Positions 22,833-32,260 are shown, counted from the stretch's first letter. The stretch: 64,000 bases of DNA from Tellurirhabdus bombi (GCF_021484805.1 NZ_CP090557.1:2306001-2370000), one strand, 5' to 3'. The notes: generated from the sequence alone by a model not told the origin. Program-made: numbers and translations.

Positions 22833-25253
22833 TTACTCCGCGCGTAGACTTCTCACCGGGTCGGTAAGGGCGGCTTTAATGGACTGAAAGCTAATGGTTA
22901 GCAGAGCCACGGCAATAGCCAGGGAACCAGCCAGGGCAAACATCCACCAGGCAACGTTAATTTTGTATTCAAATGCCTGTAACCACTTATCCATTGCATA
23001 CCAGGCGATAGGCGAGGCCAGCGCAATGGCAATCAGGACCAATCTGACGAATTCTTTGGAAAGCAAGCCCACAATGCTGCCCACGGAAGCCCCCAGAACT
23101 TTGCGAACGCCAATTTCTTTTTTGCGGCGTTCGGCAGTAAAGATCGCTAATCCCAGCAGACCGAGACAGGCCACGAAAATCGTCAGGCCGGAGAAGATTC
23201 CCAGAATCTGACCAATTTTCTGTTCGGATTCGTAGGTTTTCATAAACCGCTCATTCAGAAAAGAGTAGGAGAAAGGCTGGTCAGTTTTAAAACCCACCCA
23301 TTGTTTTTTGACCGAAGCCAGTAACCCAGCAATGTCGCGGGTTTTGACTTTGGCGATCAGCGTTCCGGGGTTTTTGCCTAGCACCATAACCAGGGGCGTA
23401 ATCCGTTCGTGCAACGACCGAAAGTGAAAATCCTTCACGACGCCAACAACCTGGTAAGTTGTTTTCGTGCCTTCGCTATTAGGGCGAGTAATGGTGCGGT
23501 TCAGCGCATGGCCGTTCCAGCCGAATGTTTTGGCCGCCGTTTCGTTGATAATTACCGCCGTTGAATCGGTTCCGAAGGATTTGGAGAAATTCCGGCCCGC
23601 AACGACTTCCATGCCCAGAGTAGGAATGTAATTGTAATCAACGTCGTAACGCAGCGTTTTGACCAACTGCGTAGCGTTGTTGTCGGGATAGACAAAAAAG
23701 TTATTGTTATTACTCGGTCCAGCGGGCAAATACCCTGAATGGCTTACATTGATCACGCGAGGATCCTGCAAGAGCAAATCGCGGAAAACCTCTTCTTTCT
23801 GGCCCAGCGCCCACGTATTCGATAGCACCAGAACCTGGTCTTTGTCGTAGCCAAGTTTTTTGTTCTGAATATAGTCAAGTTGCTGATAAACAACCGTAGT
23901 ACCTACCATCAGCATGACCGAAATGAAAAATTGAAAAACAACCAGACCACTTCGCAGGCCAATGCTATTTTTGCCGGAATTAAAACGTCCTTTCAAGACT
24001 GCAACGGGCTTAAACGAGGCCAGAAAAAACGCCGGATAACTACCCGCCAGCAGCCCAACCAACAAACCGAATAGCAACAAACCAGGCAGCAGCCAGGGTA
24101 CATCTACAAAGCTAAATACCAGCGTTTTACCGGATAAATCATTGAAAAGTGGCAGGGCTGCATAAACCAGTGCCAGGGCTACGAGCATGGCGATGGCCGT
24201 TAGGAGCAGCGATTCGATCAGGAATTGAAAAGCCAGTTCCAGCCGTACCGAACCCATCACCTTGCGGATGCCCACTTCTTTGGCGCGCCTGGACGCCCCG
24301 GCGGTTGACAGGTTCATAAAATTAATGCTGGCAATCAGCAGGATAAACACCGCAACAGCCCCAAACAGGTAGACATACTGAATGTTACCGGCAGCTTCCA
24401 GGTCATAAGGCGAATCAGAGTGGAGGTGAATATCAGTTAGCGGTTGCAGAAATAATCCAATGTCATTGCCTTTTTTTTGGAATTGCGCGTAGTCCATGCC
24501 AAAAGCTGTCTCAATCTGCGGACCCATGTACTTCCTGACCATCTGCGGCAATTTGACTTCCAGTTGTTTGTAACTGTAACCTTCGGGCAGGACCAGATAG
24601 GTGAAAAATTCAGACGTCATCCAGGAGGGAGATTGGGCCTCGGGTAAACTCGCCATTGAGGTAAAAACGTCAAAATGAAAGTGCGAATTTGCGGGGATTT
24701 CATCCATGACGCCCGTCACGGTCAGCGGCGTATTGCCTCCTTTGGTGAGGATGGTTTGCCCCAGCACATCGTCCCGCCCGAACAGCTTCAGCGCCGTCGA
24801 TTTTGTAAGAACAACCGTATTGGGTTGGGTCAATGCCGTTTTTGAATCGCCCCGAAGCAGCGGAAAACTGAATACCTCAAACAGGTTAGAGTCGGCAAAA
24901 GCCATGCTTTCCTCGTTGAAAAGCTTATTACCGACGAGATAGTGCGGCATCCCGCCCTGGCGAAGCCGCGTGGCTTGCTCAACCTCGGGATAATTGGCTT
25001 GGAGCGTTCGGGCAACGGGAGGCATTACGTGCGATTCATTCATTTTGCCGCCCTGCACCGTCCCTCGGAAAACAACGCGAACAATGCGGTTTGCTTTTTC
25101 GTGGAATCGGTCGAAGCTTATTTCATCTAGCACAAATAAGCTAATTAGCAAACAAGTTGCCAGGCCGATAGCCAGCCCAGTAATATTAATGGCGGCAAAG
25201 GCGCGGTTGCGAATCAGGTTTCGCCAGGCAATTTTGATGTAATTTTGAAGCAT
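22833..25253 (-). CDS. FtsX-like ABC transporter permease (MacB/antimicrobial-peptide type)
   Basis: 806 aa. It starts 'YIKIAWRNLIRNRAFAAINITGLAIGLATCLLI', the standard opening of Bacteroidota FtsX-domain permeases. It carries two FtsX modules of four-helix type: one with 'ASRRAKEVGIRKVMGSVR' near 325 and one with 'ERRKKEIGVRKVLGASVG' near 705. Each is preceded by a periplasmic MacB-like core domain. Such permeases use a separate ATPase to transport peptides or lipoproteins, or for mechanotransmission. No ATPase gene is adjacent, so it would have to share one encoded elsewhere. Length fits the family. Confidence 0.92.
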   Translation of the reverse strand: MLQNYIKIAWRNLIRNRAFAAINITGLAIGLATCLLISLFVLDEISFDRFHEKANRIVRVVFRGTVQGGKMNESHVMPPVARTLQANYPEVEQATRLRQGGMPHYLVGNKLFNEESMAFADSNLFEVFSFPLLRGDSKTALTQPNTVVLTKSTALKLFGRDDVLGQTILTKGGNTPLTVTGVMDEIPANSHFHFDVFTSMASLPEAQSPSWMTSEFFTYLVLPEGYSYKQLEVKLPQMVRKYMGPQIETAFGMDYAQFQKKGNDIGLFLQPLTDIHLHSDSPYDLEAAGNIQYVYLFGAVAVFILLIASINFMNLSTAGASRRAKEVGIRKVMGSVRLELAFQFLIESLLLTAIAMLVALALVYAALPLFNDLSGKTLVFSFVDVPWLLPGLLLFGLLVGLLAGSYPAFFLASFKPVAVLKGRFNSGKNSIGLRSGLVVFQFFISVMLMVGTTVVYQQLDYIQNKKLGYDKDQVLVLSNTWALGQKEEVFRDLLLQDPRVINVSHSGYLPAGPSNNNNFFVYPDNNATQLVKTLRYDVDYNYIPTLGMEVVAGRNFSKSFGTDSTAVIINETAAKTFGWNGHALNRTITRPNSEGTKTTYQVVGVVKDFHFRSLHERITPLVMVLGKNPGTLIAKVKTRDIAGLLASVKKQWVGFKTDQPFSYSFLNERFMKTYESEQKIGQILGIFSGLTIFVACLGLLGLAIFTAERRKKEIGVRKVLGASVGSIVGLLSKEFVRLVLIAIALASPIAWYAMDKWLQAFEYKINVAWWMFALAGSLAIAVALLTISFQSIKAALTDPVRSLRAE

Positions 25254-25416
25254 GGTCTTGAGCGTGAGGCGTTCATGTAGAAGCGCTCAATCTTCATGCC
25301 ATCTAAATTAAGTAATTGATAGACAGTGAATTGTTAATTAAACAGAAGAGTCGTTTGTCCGCAAGCGTACAGAGGCAGTCCGATTGCGAACAGCCTGAAA
25401 AGTGCCGAAGCAGGTC

Positions 25417-25680
25417 TTAGTTAGCGACCGGCTCACGTAATTTATTGATGATTGTTACCAACCACTCATCCGAACTGCGCTGAAGGGCCATTGGATGCGA
25501 GCCGCGCCGAACCAAATACTGGGTGAGGAAGCGCCGGTCGGAGGGAGCCAGCGGGTTGCCAGCCTGGACAAACTGAGTAATGTAAGAAAAGTAAATTTCT
25601 GTTCCTTTCAGGGTAAGAATGAAGCGCGTCAGAAAGTTGGATGACAAAGCAGGACGCTGTATTTCGGAGCTAGTTACCAT
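25417..25680 (-). CDS. Hypothetical protein, 87 aa
   Basis: A frame with an ATG at 25680 and balanced amino-acid use, with no signal peptide or membrane helix. It shows 'FLTRFILTLKGTEIYFSYITQFVQAG' as a likely helical segment followed by 'DRRFLTQYLVRRGSHPMAL'. I do not recognise the family. It stands alone between the permease gene and the kai operon. It may be a real small gene; coding character is moderate. Confidence 0.4.
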   Translation of the reverse strand: MVTSSEIQRPALSSNFLTRFILTLKGTEIYFSYITQFVQAGNPLAPSDRRFLTQYLVRRGSHPMALQRSSDEWLVTIINKLREPVAN

Positions 25681-25970
25681 GTGTTTTCAGAGAGATTAAG
25701 AGAGAAAACGGATTGATTGTAGTGAAAACCTGCGGGTCAAAAACCATGCCGATTGCTAAAAAAAGACCGTTTATAAATCTTTAAATACTAATTAAGAGTG
25801 TAACTATTTAAAGTAGCTTTTGCCGAAGTAAATGCAGGTCGTAGCGACTATTTCGGTGATCTTTTTCATCTTAACCTTTAACCTTGTAACTTAGCTCCCT
25901 TGACTCAATCCGAGCCTATCACAAAGGCCCATTCCTCTTGTCAATAAGACCTTAATTGTTATCAGCATCA

Positions 25971-27683
25971 ATGAGCGAGACCGTAGCTAACAAGGATAAA
26001 TCGTCACTTCCGGCATTGCCTAAAACTCAAACTGGTATTTCGGGACTCGATGAAATTACGGGCGGTGGGTTACCCAAAGGGCGTCCTACCTTGATTTGCG
26101 GCGGGACTGGCTGCGGAAAAACGCTGTTCTCCATCGAATTTATTGTACGGGGGGCCACTGAATTTGACGAACCCGGCGTCTTCGTTGCTTTTGAAGAAAA
26201 AGCTGAAGAGATAGCGGCGAACGTGGCGTCACTTGGCTTTGATTTAAACCAGCTTCAAGAGAAACAACGCATTAAGCTTGAATATGTTCATGTTGATGCG
26301 AGCGAAATTGAAGAAACTGGAGACTACGACCTAGATGGATTATTCATCCGCCTGGGCTACGCCATTGACAGCATTGGTGCGAAGCGAGTTGTACTCGATA
26401 CCATTGAAAACCTATTTGCCAACTTAACCAACCAGAGCATTATACGGAGTGAACTCCGACGCTTGTTTACCTGGCTGAAAGACAAAGGCGTTACGACCAT
26501 AATTACCGGTGAGAAAGGCGAAGGAACCCTAACGCGAAACGGACTGGAAGAATACGTTTCAGACTGTGTTATCCTACTCGACCACCGCATTAGCAATAAA
26601 ATTTCGACCCGGCTTTTCCGCATTGTCAAGTACCGGGGTTCGGTACACGGCACCAATGAATATCCTTTTCTGATTGATGAAGATGGAATATCGGTCTTGC
26701 CGGTCACCTCGTTAACGCTGGACCATAACGTAACCGACGAACGCGTTTCGTCTGGCATTCCGGCTCTGGACAGGATGCTAGGCGGTAAAGGCTTTTTCAA
26801 AGGAAGCAGCATTCTGGTTTCGGGCACGGCGGGGACGGGTAAAACGAGTCTGGCGGCCAGCTTTGCGCATTCTATTTGCCAGCGTCAGCAACGGTGCCTG
26901 TATTTTGCCTTTGAAGAATCATCCCAGCAGATTACGCGGAACATGCGTTCCATCGGCATTGATTTGCAAGCGCATGTGGACCAGAATTTGCTTCGCTTCC
27001 ACGCATCCCGCCCGACGCTAAACGGCTTGGAGATGCACCTGCTAACCATTCACAAGCTTATAAAGGAGTTCAAGCCGCACGCGGTCGTTATTGACCCGAT
27101 GACAAACTTGATTACGGTGGGTGCTATAAGCGAAGTTCGTTCGATGCTCATACGCCTGATTGACTTCCTGCAAACCGAGCAGATTACGCTGCTTTTAACG
27201 GCTTTGTCCTTGAATACGCTGGTGAATGAGCAAACGGATGAAGGCGTTTCATCACTGGTGGACGCCTGGTTGCTGGTCAAAGATATTGAGCACAACGGCG
27301 AGCGAAATCGGGGACTTTACGTGATTAAGTCGCGGGGGATGAGACACTCGAACCAAATTCGTGAGTTTGTCATTAGCGACAAAGGGCTGGATCTGGTGGA
27401 TGTGTACTTAGGACCGGAGGGCGTCCTGACGGGCTCGGCTCGGGAAGCACAGCAGTTGCAGCAGGTAGCGGGGGTTGAATTGCGGGGTCATGCCGTTAGT
27501 CGCAAAGACCGGGAGATCGATCGCAAGCGGTTGGTGCTGGAATCCAAAATTGCCAGCTTGCGGGAAGAGTTTGAGTCGGTCCAGGAAGAGCTAAACAAAA
27601 CCTTCGTGGACGAAGAGCTGCGCAACGAAATTTTAGAACGCAACCGGGAACAGATGATCCGCAACCGGCACAATGAATTATAG
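25971..27683 (+). CDS. kaiC: KaiC-family clock ATPase/kinase
   Basis: 570 aa from the ATG at 25971. It has two tandem RecA-type KaiC domains. CI has Walker A GGTGCGKT (44-51), the paired catalytic glutamates E75-E76 and 'RIVKYRGS'. CII has Walker A GTAGTGKT (285-292), glutamates E315-E316 and 'VIKSRGMRHSNQIREFVISDKG'. The position equivalent to the cyanobacterial S431/T432 phosphosites reads 'GVSSLVDA', so both acceptors are serines (S427, S428). The C-terminus (about 510-570) is a highly charged coiled coil and not the KaiA-binding tail. No kaiA is present. The gene leads an operon with two kaiB genes and a histidine kinase. It should form ATP-dependent hexamers; a true circadian oscillation is not implied. 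Confidence 0.92.
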   Translation: MSETVANKDKSSLPALPKTQTGISGLDEITGGGLPKGRPTLICGGTGCGKTLFSIEFIVRGATEFDEPGVFVAFEEKAEEIAANVASLGFDLNQLQEKQRIKLEYVHVDASEIEETGDYDLDGLFIRLGYAIDSIGAKRVVLDTIENLFANLTNQSIIRSELRRLFTWLKDKGVTTIITGEKGEGTLTRNGLEEYVSDCVILLDHRISNKISTRLFRIVKYRGSVHGTNEYPFLIDEDGISVLPVTSLTLDHNVTDERVSSGIPALDRMLGGKGFFKGSSILVSGTAGTGKTSLAASFAHSICQRQQRCLYFAFEESSQQITRNMRSIGIDLQAHVDQNLLRFHASRPTLNGLEMHLLTIHKLIKEFKPHAVVIDPMTNLITVGAISEVRSMLIRLIDFLQTEQITLLLTALSLNTLVNEQTDEGVSSLVDAWLLVKDIEHNGERNRGLYVIKSRGMRHSNQIREFVISDKGLDLVDVYLGPEGVLTGSAREAQQLQQVAGVELRGHAVSRKDREIDRKRLVLESKIASLREEFESVQEELNKTFVDEELRNEILERNREQMIRNRHNEL

Positions 27684-27718
27684 GCAGCTATCCAGGCTCC
27701 TTACTAATTTAAAAATAA

Positions 27719-28021
27719 ATGGACGACTTAGAAGAAAAAGAAGCTATATGGGAGCTGCGACTCTATATTGCTGGTAAAACAACCAAATCGGTTACCGCTC
27801 TAAACAACTTAAAGAGATATTGCGAGCAACATTTAAAAGATCGTTATGTTATTGAAGTAATCGATCTTTTGGTAAAACCCCAGTTGGCTGCTGGTGACCA
27901 GATCCTGGCTGTTCCGACATTAGTTAAAAAGGTTCCAGAGCCGATTCGCAAGATCATCGGCGATTTATCCAATGAAGAAAAGGTGTTGGTTGGCTTAGAC
28001 ATCCGGTCCACTCAAAAATAA
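27719..28021 (+). CDS. kaiB: KaiB-family protein, first copy
   Basis: 100 aa. The KaiB thioredoxin-like fold is recognisable: '[29 protein letters not shown]' elements (residues 10-38), '[15 protein letters not shown]' (42-56), '[22 protein letters not shown]' (61-82) and 'KVLVGLDI' (87-94). KaiB binds the KaiC CI ring after a fold switch and competes with output kinases. The gene is 35 bp after kaiC and 4 bp before the second kaiB. The short acidic N-terminus 'MDDLEEKEA' precedes the first strand. Length matches cyanobacterial KaiB (about 100 aa). Confidence 0.9.
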   Translation: MDDLEEKEAIWELRLYIAGKTTKSVTALNNLKRYCEQHLKDRYVIEVIDLLVKPQLAAGDQILAVPTLVKKVPEPIRKIIGDLSNEEKVLVGLDIRSTQK

Positions 28022-28025
28022 ACTA

Positions 28026-28352
28026 ATGGAGCCATCAGATATATCGCAGGGAAATCTAGATGATGATCTAGAACCGTATGTATTACGTTTGTTTGTGGTA
28101 GGAGCCTCGCCTAATTCGGCCCGGGCAATCACCAACATTAAACAAATATGCGATATGTATCTGAGTGGGCGCTATTCATTGGAAATTATTGATGTCCACC
28201 AGCAGGGGCAGCTGGCCAGTGAGGAACAATTGATTGCCCTGCCTTTATTGGTAAAATATTCTCCCCACCCCCGGCGTCGGTTGATTGGTGACATGTCTGA
28301 TACAAAACGGGTTCTAACTGGATTAGGCTTATACGCGGATGGAACCAGCTAA
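28026..28352 (+). CDS. kaiB: KaiB-family protein, second copy
   Basis: 108 aa. It has the same fold as the preceding gene but is clearly diverged: 'YVLRLFVVGASPNSARAITNIKQICDMYL' elements, 'YSLEIIDVHQQGQLA', 'LIALPLLVKYSPHPRRRLIGDM' and 'RVLTGLGL'. The N-terminal extension is acidic (EPSDISQGNLDDDLEP). The pairing of two unequal KaiB copies suggests heteromeric or sequential binding to KaiC; that is inference. Its last 14 nt overlap the start of the kinase gene, which points to translational coupling. Confidence 0.9.
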   Translation: MEPSDISQGNLDDDLEPYVLRLFVVGASPNSARAITNIKQICDMYLSGRYSLEIIDVHQQGQLASEEQLIALPLLVKYSPHPRRRLIGDMSDTKRVLTGLGLYADGTS

Positions 28353-29646
28353 AACGTACCAACAACTGGCCACCGAGAACGAACAGTTGCGGATTCAGTT
28401 AGAAGAGGCTACTGATACAATCCAAGCCATTCGGTCCGGGCAAGTAGATGCCCTGGTCGTGCAGGGAGAGCAAGGCCATGAGCTTTATACGCTGAAAACG
28501 GCGGATCAAACCTACCGGGTTTTTATTGAAACCATGCACGAGGGGGCCGTTACGGTGAACGAACAGGGCTTGATTCTGTATGGAAATTCCACCTTTGCCG
28601 CGATGGTGGACCAGCCTCTGTCGTCGGTTATAGGAACCACGTTTGAGTCACTGGTTGACGAGGAGAGTCAGGCTATTTACGACAATTTCTTTCGTCAAAG
28701 CTGGGAGTCTTTCAGTAAAGTCGAGCTGATGATTCGGCAACGTAGCGTGCGCGTTCCGTGTTTGTTATCCGCGACGCCTCTAGCCCTCGATGAAGGGCCC
28801 TGCTTGAGCATTATTCTCACCGATCTTACGACGCAAAAGCAAACGCAGCAGCTTCTAAAGGCCGCTAATGAGCAGCTAGCACAAACCAATGCTGAGTTGG
28901 GGATGAGTAACCACGCCCTCAACCGTCTGAATGAGAACCTGCAACAGTTTGCGTACATCGCCAGTCACGATTTGCAGGAGCCGCTCCGAAAAATTCAACA
29001 GTTTGGTAACCTGCTGGCGATGCACTATGCCTCCGTTCTGGACGAACAGGGACAGCAGTTTGTTGAGCGTATGGCTTCGTCGGCTAGCCGCATGTCTACG
29101 CTGCTGCGGGACTTATTGACCTACTCGCGGCTGACCGTGCCAACAGAAACGTTTCAGGTACAGGATCTGAACCAGATTGTTGCTGAAGCCATCAGCGCTT
29201 TGGAATTGATGATTGATGAAACAGGAACGCGCATAACCGTTTCCGATTTAGGGCAGGTGCCTGCTGACTCCATGCAATTGGGGCAGGTTTTTCAAAATTT
29301 ATTGAGCAATTCCCTCAAATTTGCCCAGTCTGGCGTTTCACCCGTAATCCAGCTCAGTCGCCAGACGGTTGCCCGCCATGAATTGCCTCCTGATTATCAG
29401 CCGCCAGGGCATCAAAACCACTTTTGCTTAATTCAGGTTGCTGACAATGGGATTGGGTTTAGCGCCCAGTATTCCGAACGAATTTTTGGGGCTTTTCAGC
29501 GGTTGCACGGCAAGAATACCTATCCGGGAACAGGAATAGGTCTGGCTATTGTCAAAAAGGTGATTGAGAATCACCAGGGCTATATCAAAGCAGATAGTGC
29601 GCCTAACCAGGGAGCGACCTTCAGTATTTATCTGCCAACGAACTAA
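28339..29646 (+). CDS. Cytosolic PAS-domain histidine kinase of the kai operon
   Basis: 435 aa with no membrane helix. Order: an N-terminal coiled coil with 'ATDTIQAIRSGQVDALVV' (about 19-36), a PAS domain (about 55-170), a second coiled coil, the HisKA dimerisation/phosphoacceptor domain with 'YIASHDLQEPLRKI' (H210), and HATPase_c with 'QVFQNLLSNSLKFA', 'VADNGIGF' and 'GTGIGLAIVKKVI'. It autophosphorylates on H210 and should relay to a response regulator, none of which is adjacent. The overlap with the second kaiB suggests it is the output or input kinase of the KaiC module. It does not have the KaiB-like sensor domain of SasA, so any coupling to KaiC must use another route. Confidence 0.9.
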   Translation: MEPAKTYQQLATENEQLRIQLEEATDTIQAIRSGQVDALVVQGEQGHELYTLKTADQTYRVFIETMHEGAVTVNEQGLILYGNSTFAAMVDQPLSSVIGTTFESLVDEESQAIYDNFFRQSWESFSKVELMIRQRSVRVPCLLSATPLALDEGPCLSIILTDLTTQKQTQQLLKAANEQLAQTNAELGMSNHALNRLNENLQQFAYIASHDLQEPLRKIQQFGNLLAMHYASVLDEQGQQFVERMASSASRMSTLLRDLLTYSRLTVPTETFQVQDLNQIVAEAISALELMIDETGTRITVSDLGQVPADSMQLGQVFQNLLSNSLKFAQSGVSPVIQLSRQTVARHELPPDYQPPGHQNHFCLIQVADNGIGFSAQYSERIFGAFQRLHGKNTYPGTGIGLAIVKKVIENHQGYIKADSAPNQGATFSIYLPTN

Positions 29647-29670
29647 GCGACGATTCAGACGGATACCAAC

Positions 29671-29692
29671 AAAAAAGGGCCTTTTCAGGCCC
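29671..29692 (-). terminator. Terminator of msrA
   Basis: GGGCCT (29677-29682) pairs with AGGCCC (29687-29692) around a 4-nt loop. On the minus strand six T residues follow (29671-29676). It lies between the convergent kai-operon kinase and msrA. Confidence 0.65.
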
Positions 29693-29703
29693 CATTCTGC
29701 GTT

Positions 29704-30414
29704 TTATTCGTGTTTGGCTACTTCTTTATTCGCCCCTTTCAATTTCTCTTTGAACACTTTTTTAAATTTGTCCAGCTTCGGAGCAATCACGAACGAACAG
29801 TACCCTTGCTCGGGGTTGTTCGCGTAATAATTCTGGTGATAATCCTCGGCGGGGTAAAACGTGCTGGCCGCACTGATTTCCGTCACGATAGGCCGGTTAT
29901 ACGCTTCCGATTTATTCAATTCGTCTTTAGCCGTTTGTGCCAGCCGTTTTTGCTCTTCATTGTGGAAGAAAACGACGGAGCGGTATTGCGTGCCCACGTC
30001 AGCGCCCTGGCGATTGAATTGCGTTGGGTCGTGGCTGCGGAAAAACGCTTCCAGCAGTTCAGCGTAAGTAACTTTTTTAGGATCAAAAACAACCTCAACG
30101 CACTCGGCGTGACCTGTTTCGCCCGAGCAGACTTCTTTATACGTTGGATTTTTGGTTTCGCCACCTTCGTAGCCTGAAGTCGCTGAAAGAACACCGTCCA
30201 GCGATTCAAACATAGCTTCCGTACACCAGAAGCAGCCCGTCCCGAAAGTCGCTTTTTCCAGCCCCTCCATGGAGGTGATTTTTTCTGTATTCATAAGTTT
30301 AGTTTTAGCCGTAGCTGCTGAGTTATTGTTTTGCGCGCATGAAGTCAGTGACAGAGCCGGCAGCAACGCCAATGTCCATGCGGTAATGCTTTTCCAGAGC
30401 GAAGGAATAACCAT
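29704..30414 (-). CDS. msrA: Peptide methionine-(S)-sulfoxide reductase, lipoprotein form
   Basis: 236 aa from the ATG at 30414. A lipoprotein signal (hydrophobic 12-24, lipobox LTSC with C26) places it in the envelope. The catalytic motif GCFWCTE has the nucleophile C61. The following 'SGYEGGETKNPTYKEVCSGETGHAECVEV' elements and 'GYCSFVI' near the C-terminus supply recycling cysteines. It repairs oxidised methionine residues in periplasmic proteins. The upstream in-frame codons (to 30453) would place a basic stretch before the signal and are not preferred. It is divergent from the PPK2 gene. Confidence 0.94.
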   Translation of the reverse strand: MVIPSLWKSITAWTLALLPALSLTSCAQNNNSAATAKTKLMNTEKITSMEGLEKATFGTGCFWCTEAMFESLDGVLSATSGYEGGETKNPTYKEVCSGETGHAECVEVVFDPKKVTYAELLEAFFRSHDPTQFNRQGADVGTQYRSVVFFHNEEQKRLAQTAKDELNKSEAYNRPIVTEISAASTFYPAEDYHQNYYANNPEQGYCSFVIAPKLDKFKKVFKEKLKGANKEVAKHE

Positions 30415-30474
30415 TAGTTTGATTTTCTGGTTAGTTTTATAACTGTATAACATATCCTTTTTCCAGAAAGTTTA

Positions 30475-31386
30475 TTGAGCACTGTGAATACGAAAGACAC
30501 ATTTTTTGACCTAAATCTCGACTCGTTTCGCTACACGGGTCGCGAGCCAATTTCCCTCAACAAATGGGATACCGAGATCGACAGCCTTTATGAATCAAAC
30601 GAAGAATATGAGGAATTACTGCGCCTAACGGTTACGGAAATTAGTGATTTACAGGAGCGTATGTATGCCCACAACCGCTACGGACTCCTGGCGGTCTTCC
30701 AGGCAAGGGATGCCGCTGGCAAGGACGGGACCATTCAGCGGGTGTTTTCCGGCGTAAATCCAGCGGGAATACGGGTGCATTCTTTCAAGCAGCCTTCCAG
30801 CCAGGAACTCGAACGCGATTTTATGTGGCGCTGTCTGGTTCGGTTGCCAGAGCGGGGGACTATCGGCGTTTTCAACCGATCTTATTACGAAGAAGTACTG
30901 GCGGTAAAAGTGCATCCCAAAATTCTGCATAGCCAGTATCTGCCAGACGAATGGATGGACAGCGAAAAAATCTGGAAGCGCCGCTACAAAGACATTCGCA
31001 ATGTAGAAAAATACCTGCACCGCAACGGCTTTCCGACCGTGAAGTTTTTCCTGCACGTCTCGAAGGAAGAACAGGGAAAACGCCTCATCAGCCGCATTAA
31101 AAACGAGTCCAAAAACTGGAAATTTAACCGACAGGACGTGGAAGAACGGGGCTACTGGAACCAGTATACCAACGCCTACGAGGAAGCTATCGGGAAAACG
31201 GCAACGGAAAAACTACCCTGGTACATCATTCCTGCCGACGACAAAAAGAACATGCGTCTCATTGTGGCCAAAATTATGCTCGAAGAGCTGAAAAATCTGA
31301 AAACCAGCTACCCGCAGAGCGATCCGGAAGAGCAGAAAGTGCTTCAGGACATGATTGCCGTTATTGAGCAGCAAAATAAGGAATAA
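30475..31386 (+). CDS. Polyphosphate kinase 2 family protein
   Basis: 303 aa. The P-loop kinase fold of PPK2 is clear: Walker A 'ARDAAGKDGTIQRV' (around 73-86), 'GVNPAGIRVHSFKQPSSQEL', 'RLPERGTIGVFNRSYYEEVL' with the Walker B-like Asn-Arg-Ser, and the lid region 'SRIKNESKNWKF'. It transfers phosphate between polyphosphate and nucleotides in the cytoplasm. The frame has no early ATG: a TTG at 30475 or a GTG at 30484 are the possible starts, and the first was kept. The intergenic space to divergent msrA is only 60 bp. Confidence 0.9.
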   Translation: MSTVNTKDTFFDLNLDSFRYTGREPISLNKWDTEIDSLYESNEEYEELLRLTVTEISDLQERMYAHNRYGLLAVFQARDAAGKDGTIQRVFSGVNPAGIRVHSFKQPSSQELERDFMWRCLVRLPERGTIGVFNRSYYEEVLAVKVHPKILHSQYLPDEWMDSEKIWKRRYKDIRNVEKYLHRNGFPTVKFFLHVSKEEQGKRLISRIKNESKNWKFNRQDVEERGYWNQYTNAYEEAIGKTATEKLPWYIIPADDKKNMRLIVAKIMLEELKNLKTSYPQSDPEEQKVLQDMIAVIEQQNKE

Positions 31387-31389
31387 GCG

Positions 31390-32256
31390 TCAGTTTAACT
31401 GCGGCTCAACCGTATAACCGGCCTTGCGTAGCAACTCGATCAGGCCATTAGGACCAGGCAGGTGAAGCGCACCGACGGCTACAAAAAGTGGTTTGGAAGC
31501 CATCAAGGCAGGCAGCCGTTTGAGCCAGTTTTCGTTGCGTTTGTCTACCAGATAGGCCGTATCGCCGTATTTCTGGCTGTATTCTTCATTCATCTTCCAC
31601 ATGCCTGCCAGATCTTCTTTGAGGTAAAGGTCGGTGATGCGTTTTGAAGAGTGTTGCATTTCACGTTTGTCTTTGACAATCTGAACGAGTTGCTCGGCCT
31701 GTTTATCAATGGAGTCGTGGTTGAGCAGAAAGCCCATTTGTTCCTCCATCGTTTCCAGCGGTGTAATGCTTTTGCCCTGTTTCTGACCGTCACTGGCGAA
31801 AAATAGATCCAGGGGTAAACCGGTAAATTTCCGTAACGTATCCGATTCTTTCTCTATTTGGGCCATGCTGAGCATCATGGCTGTATAAACTGGCTTGATC
31901 TGGTCGAACATGGCCAGATCAATACCCGTTGAGGCTCGGAATTCCTTCGCAACCAGTTCGTAATCTTCCGGCGAAATCAGCTTACGGAGGCTGTTATCGA
32001 ACATCATAGCCTGCATGGCCATCTGGAGCATAGCCGATGAATCAACCGTTGTTTCAACCACAACGCCCTGCGCCTGCTGGTACGCTTTTTTGACTTTAGG
32101 CGTTCCGTCGAGGTAACTGTCTTTCAGGATATGGTACGTCCCGAACAGGTAGGAAGGCTGTTTTAGCTCATTACCCGACACTTTCCACAACAGCGACTGG
32201 GCCGATGCCAGCGAAACGGTGAGCAGGGAAACAATAAGTAGACTATATTTTTTCAT
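31390..32256 (-). CDS. TraB/GumN-family protein
   Basis: 288 aa with a signal peptide (about 1-19, ending SLASAQ). The family motifs are present: 'LLWKVSGNELKQPSYLFGTYHIL' elements (residues 22-44), 'GVVVETTVDS' (64-73) and at the end 'KPLFVAVGALHLPGPNGLIELLRKAGY'. The conserved Gly-x-x-His pairs (GTYH, GALH) are thought to bind metal in the related Tiki proteases; proteolysis by bacterial members is unproven. Periplasmic. The ABA4-like gene lies 4 bp upstream, so the two are an operon. It is convergent with the PPK2 gene (3 bp gap). Confidence 0.85.
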   Translation of the reverse strand: MKKYSLLIVSLLTVSLASAQSLLWKVSGNELKQPSYLFGTYHILKDSYLDGTPKVKKAYQQAQGVVVETTVDSSAMLQMAMQAMMFDNSLRKLISPEDYELVAKEFRASTGIDLAMFDQIKPVYTAMMLSMAQIEKESDTLRKFTGLPLDLFFASDGQKQGKSITPLETMEEQMGFLLNHDSIDKQAEQLVQIVKDKREMQHSSKRITDLYLKEDLAGMWKMNEEYSQKYGDTAYLVDKRNENWLKRLPALMASKPLFVAVGALHLPGPNGLIELLRKAGYTVEPQLN

Positions 32257-32260
32257 AACG

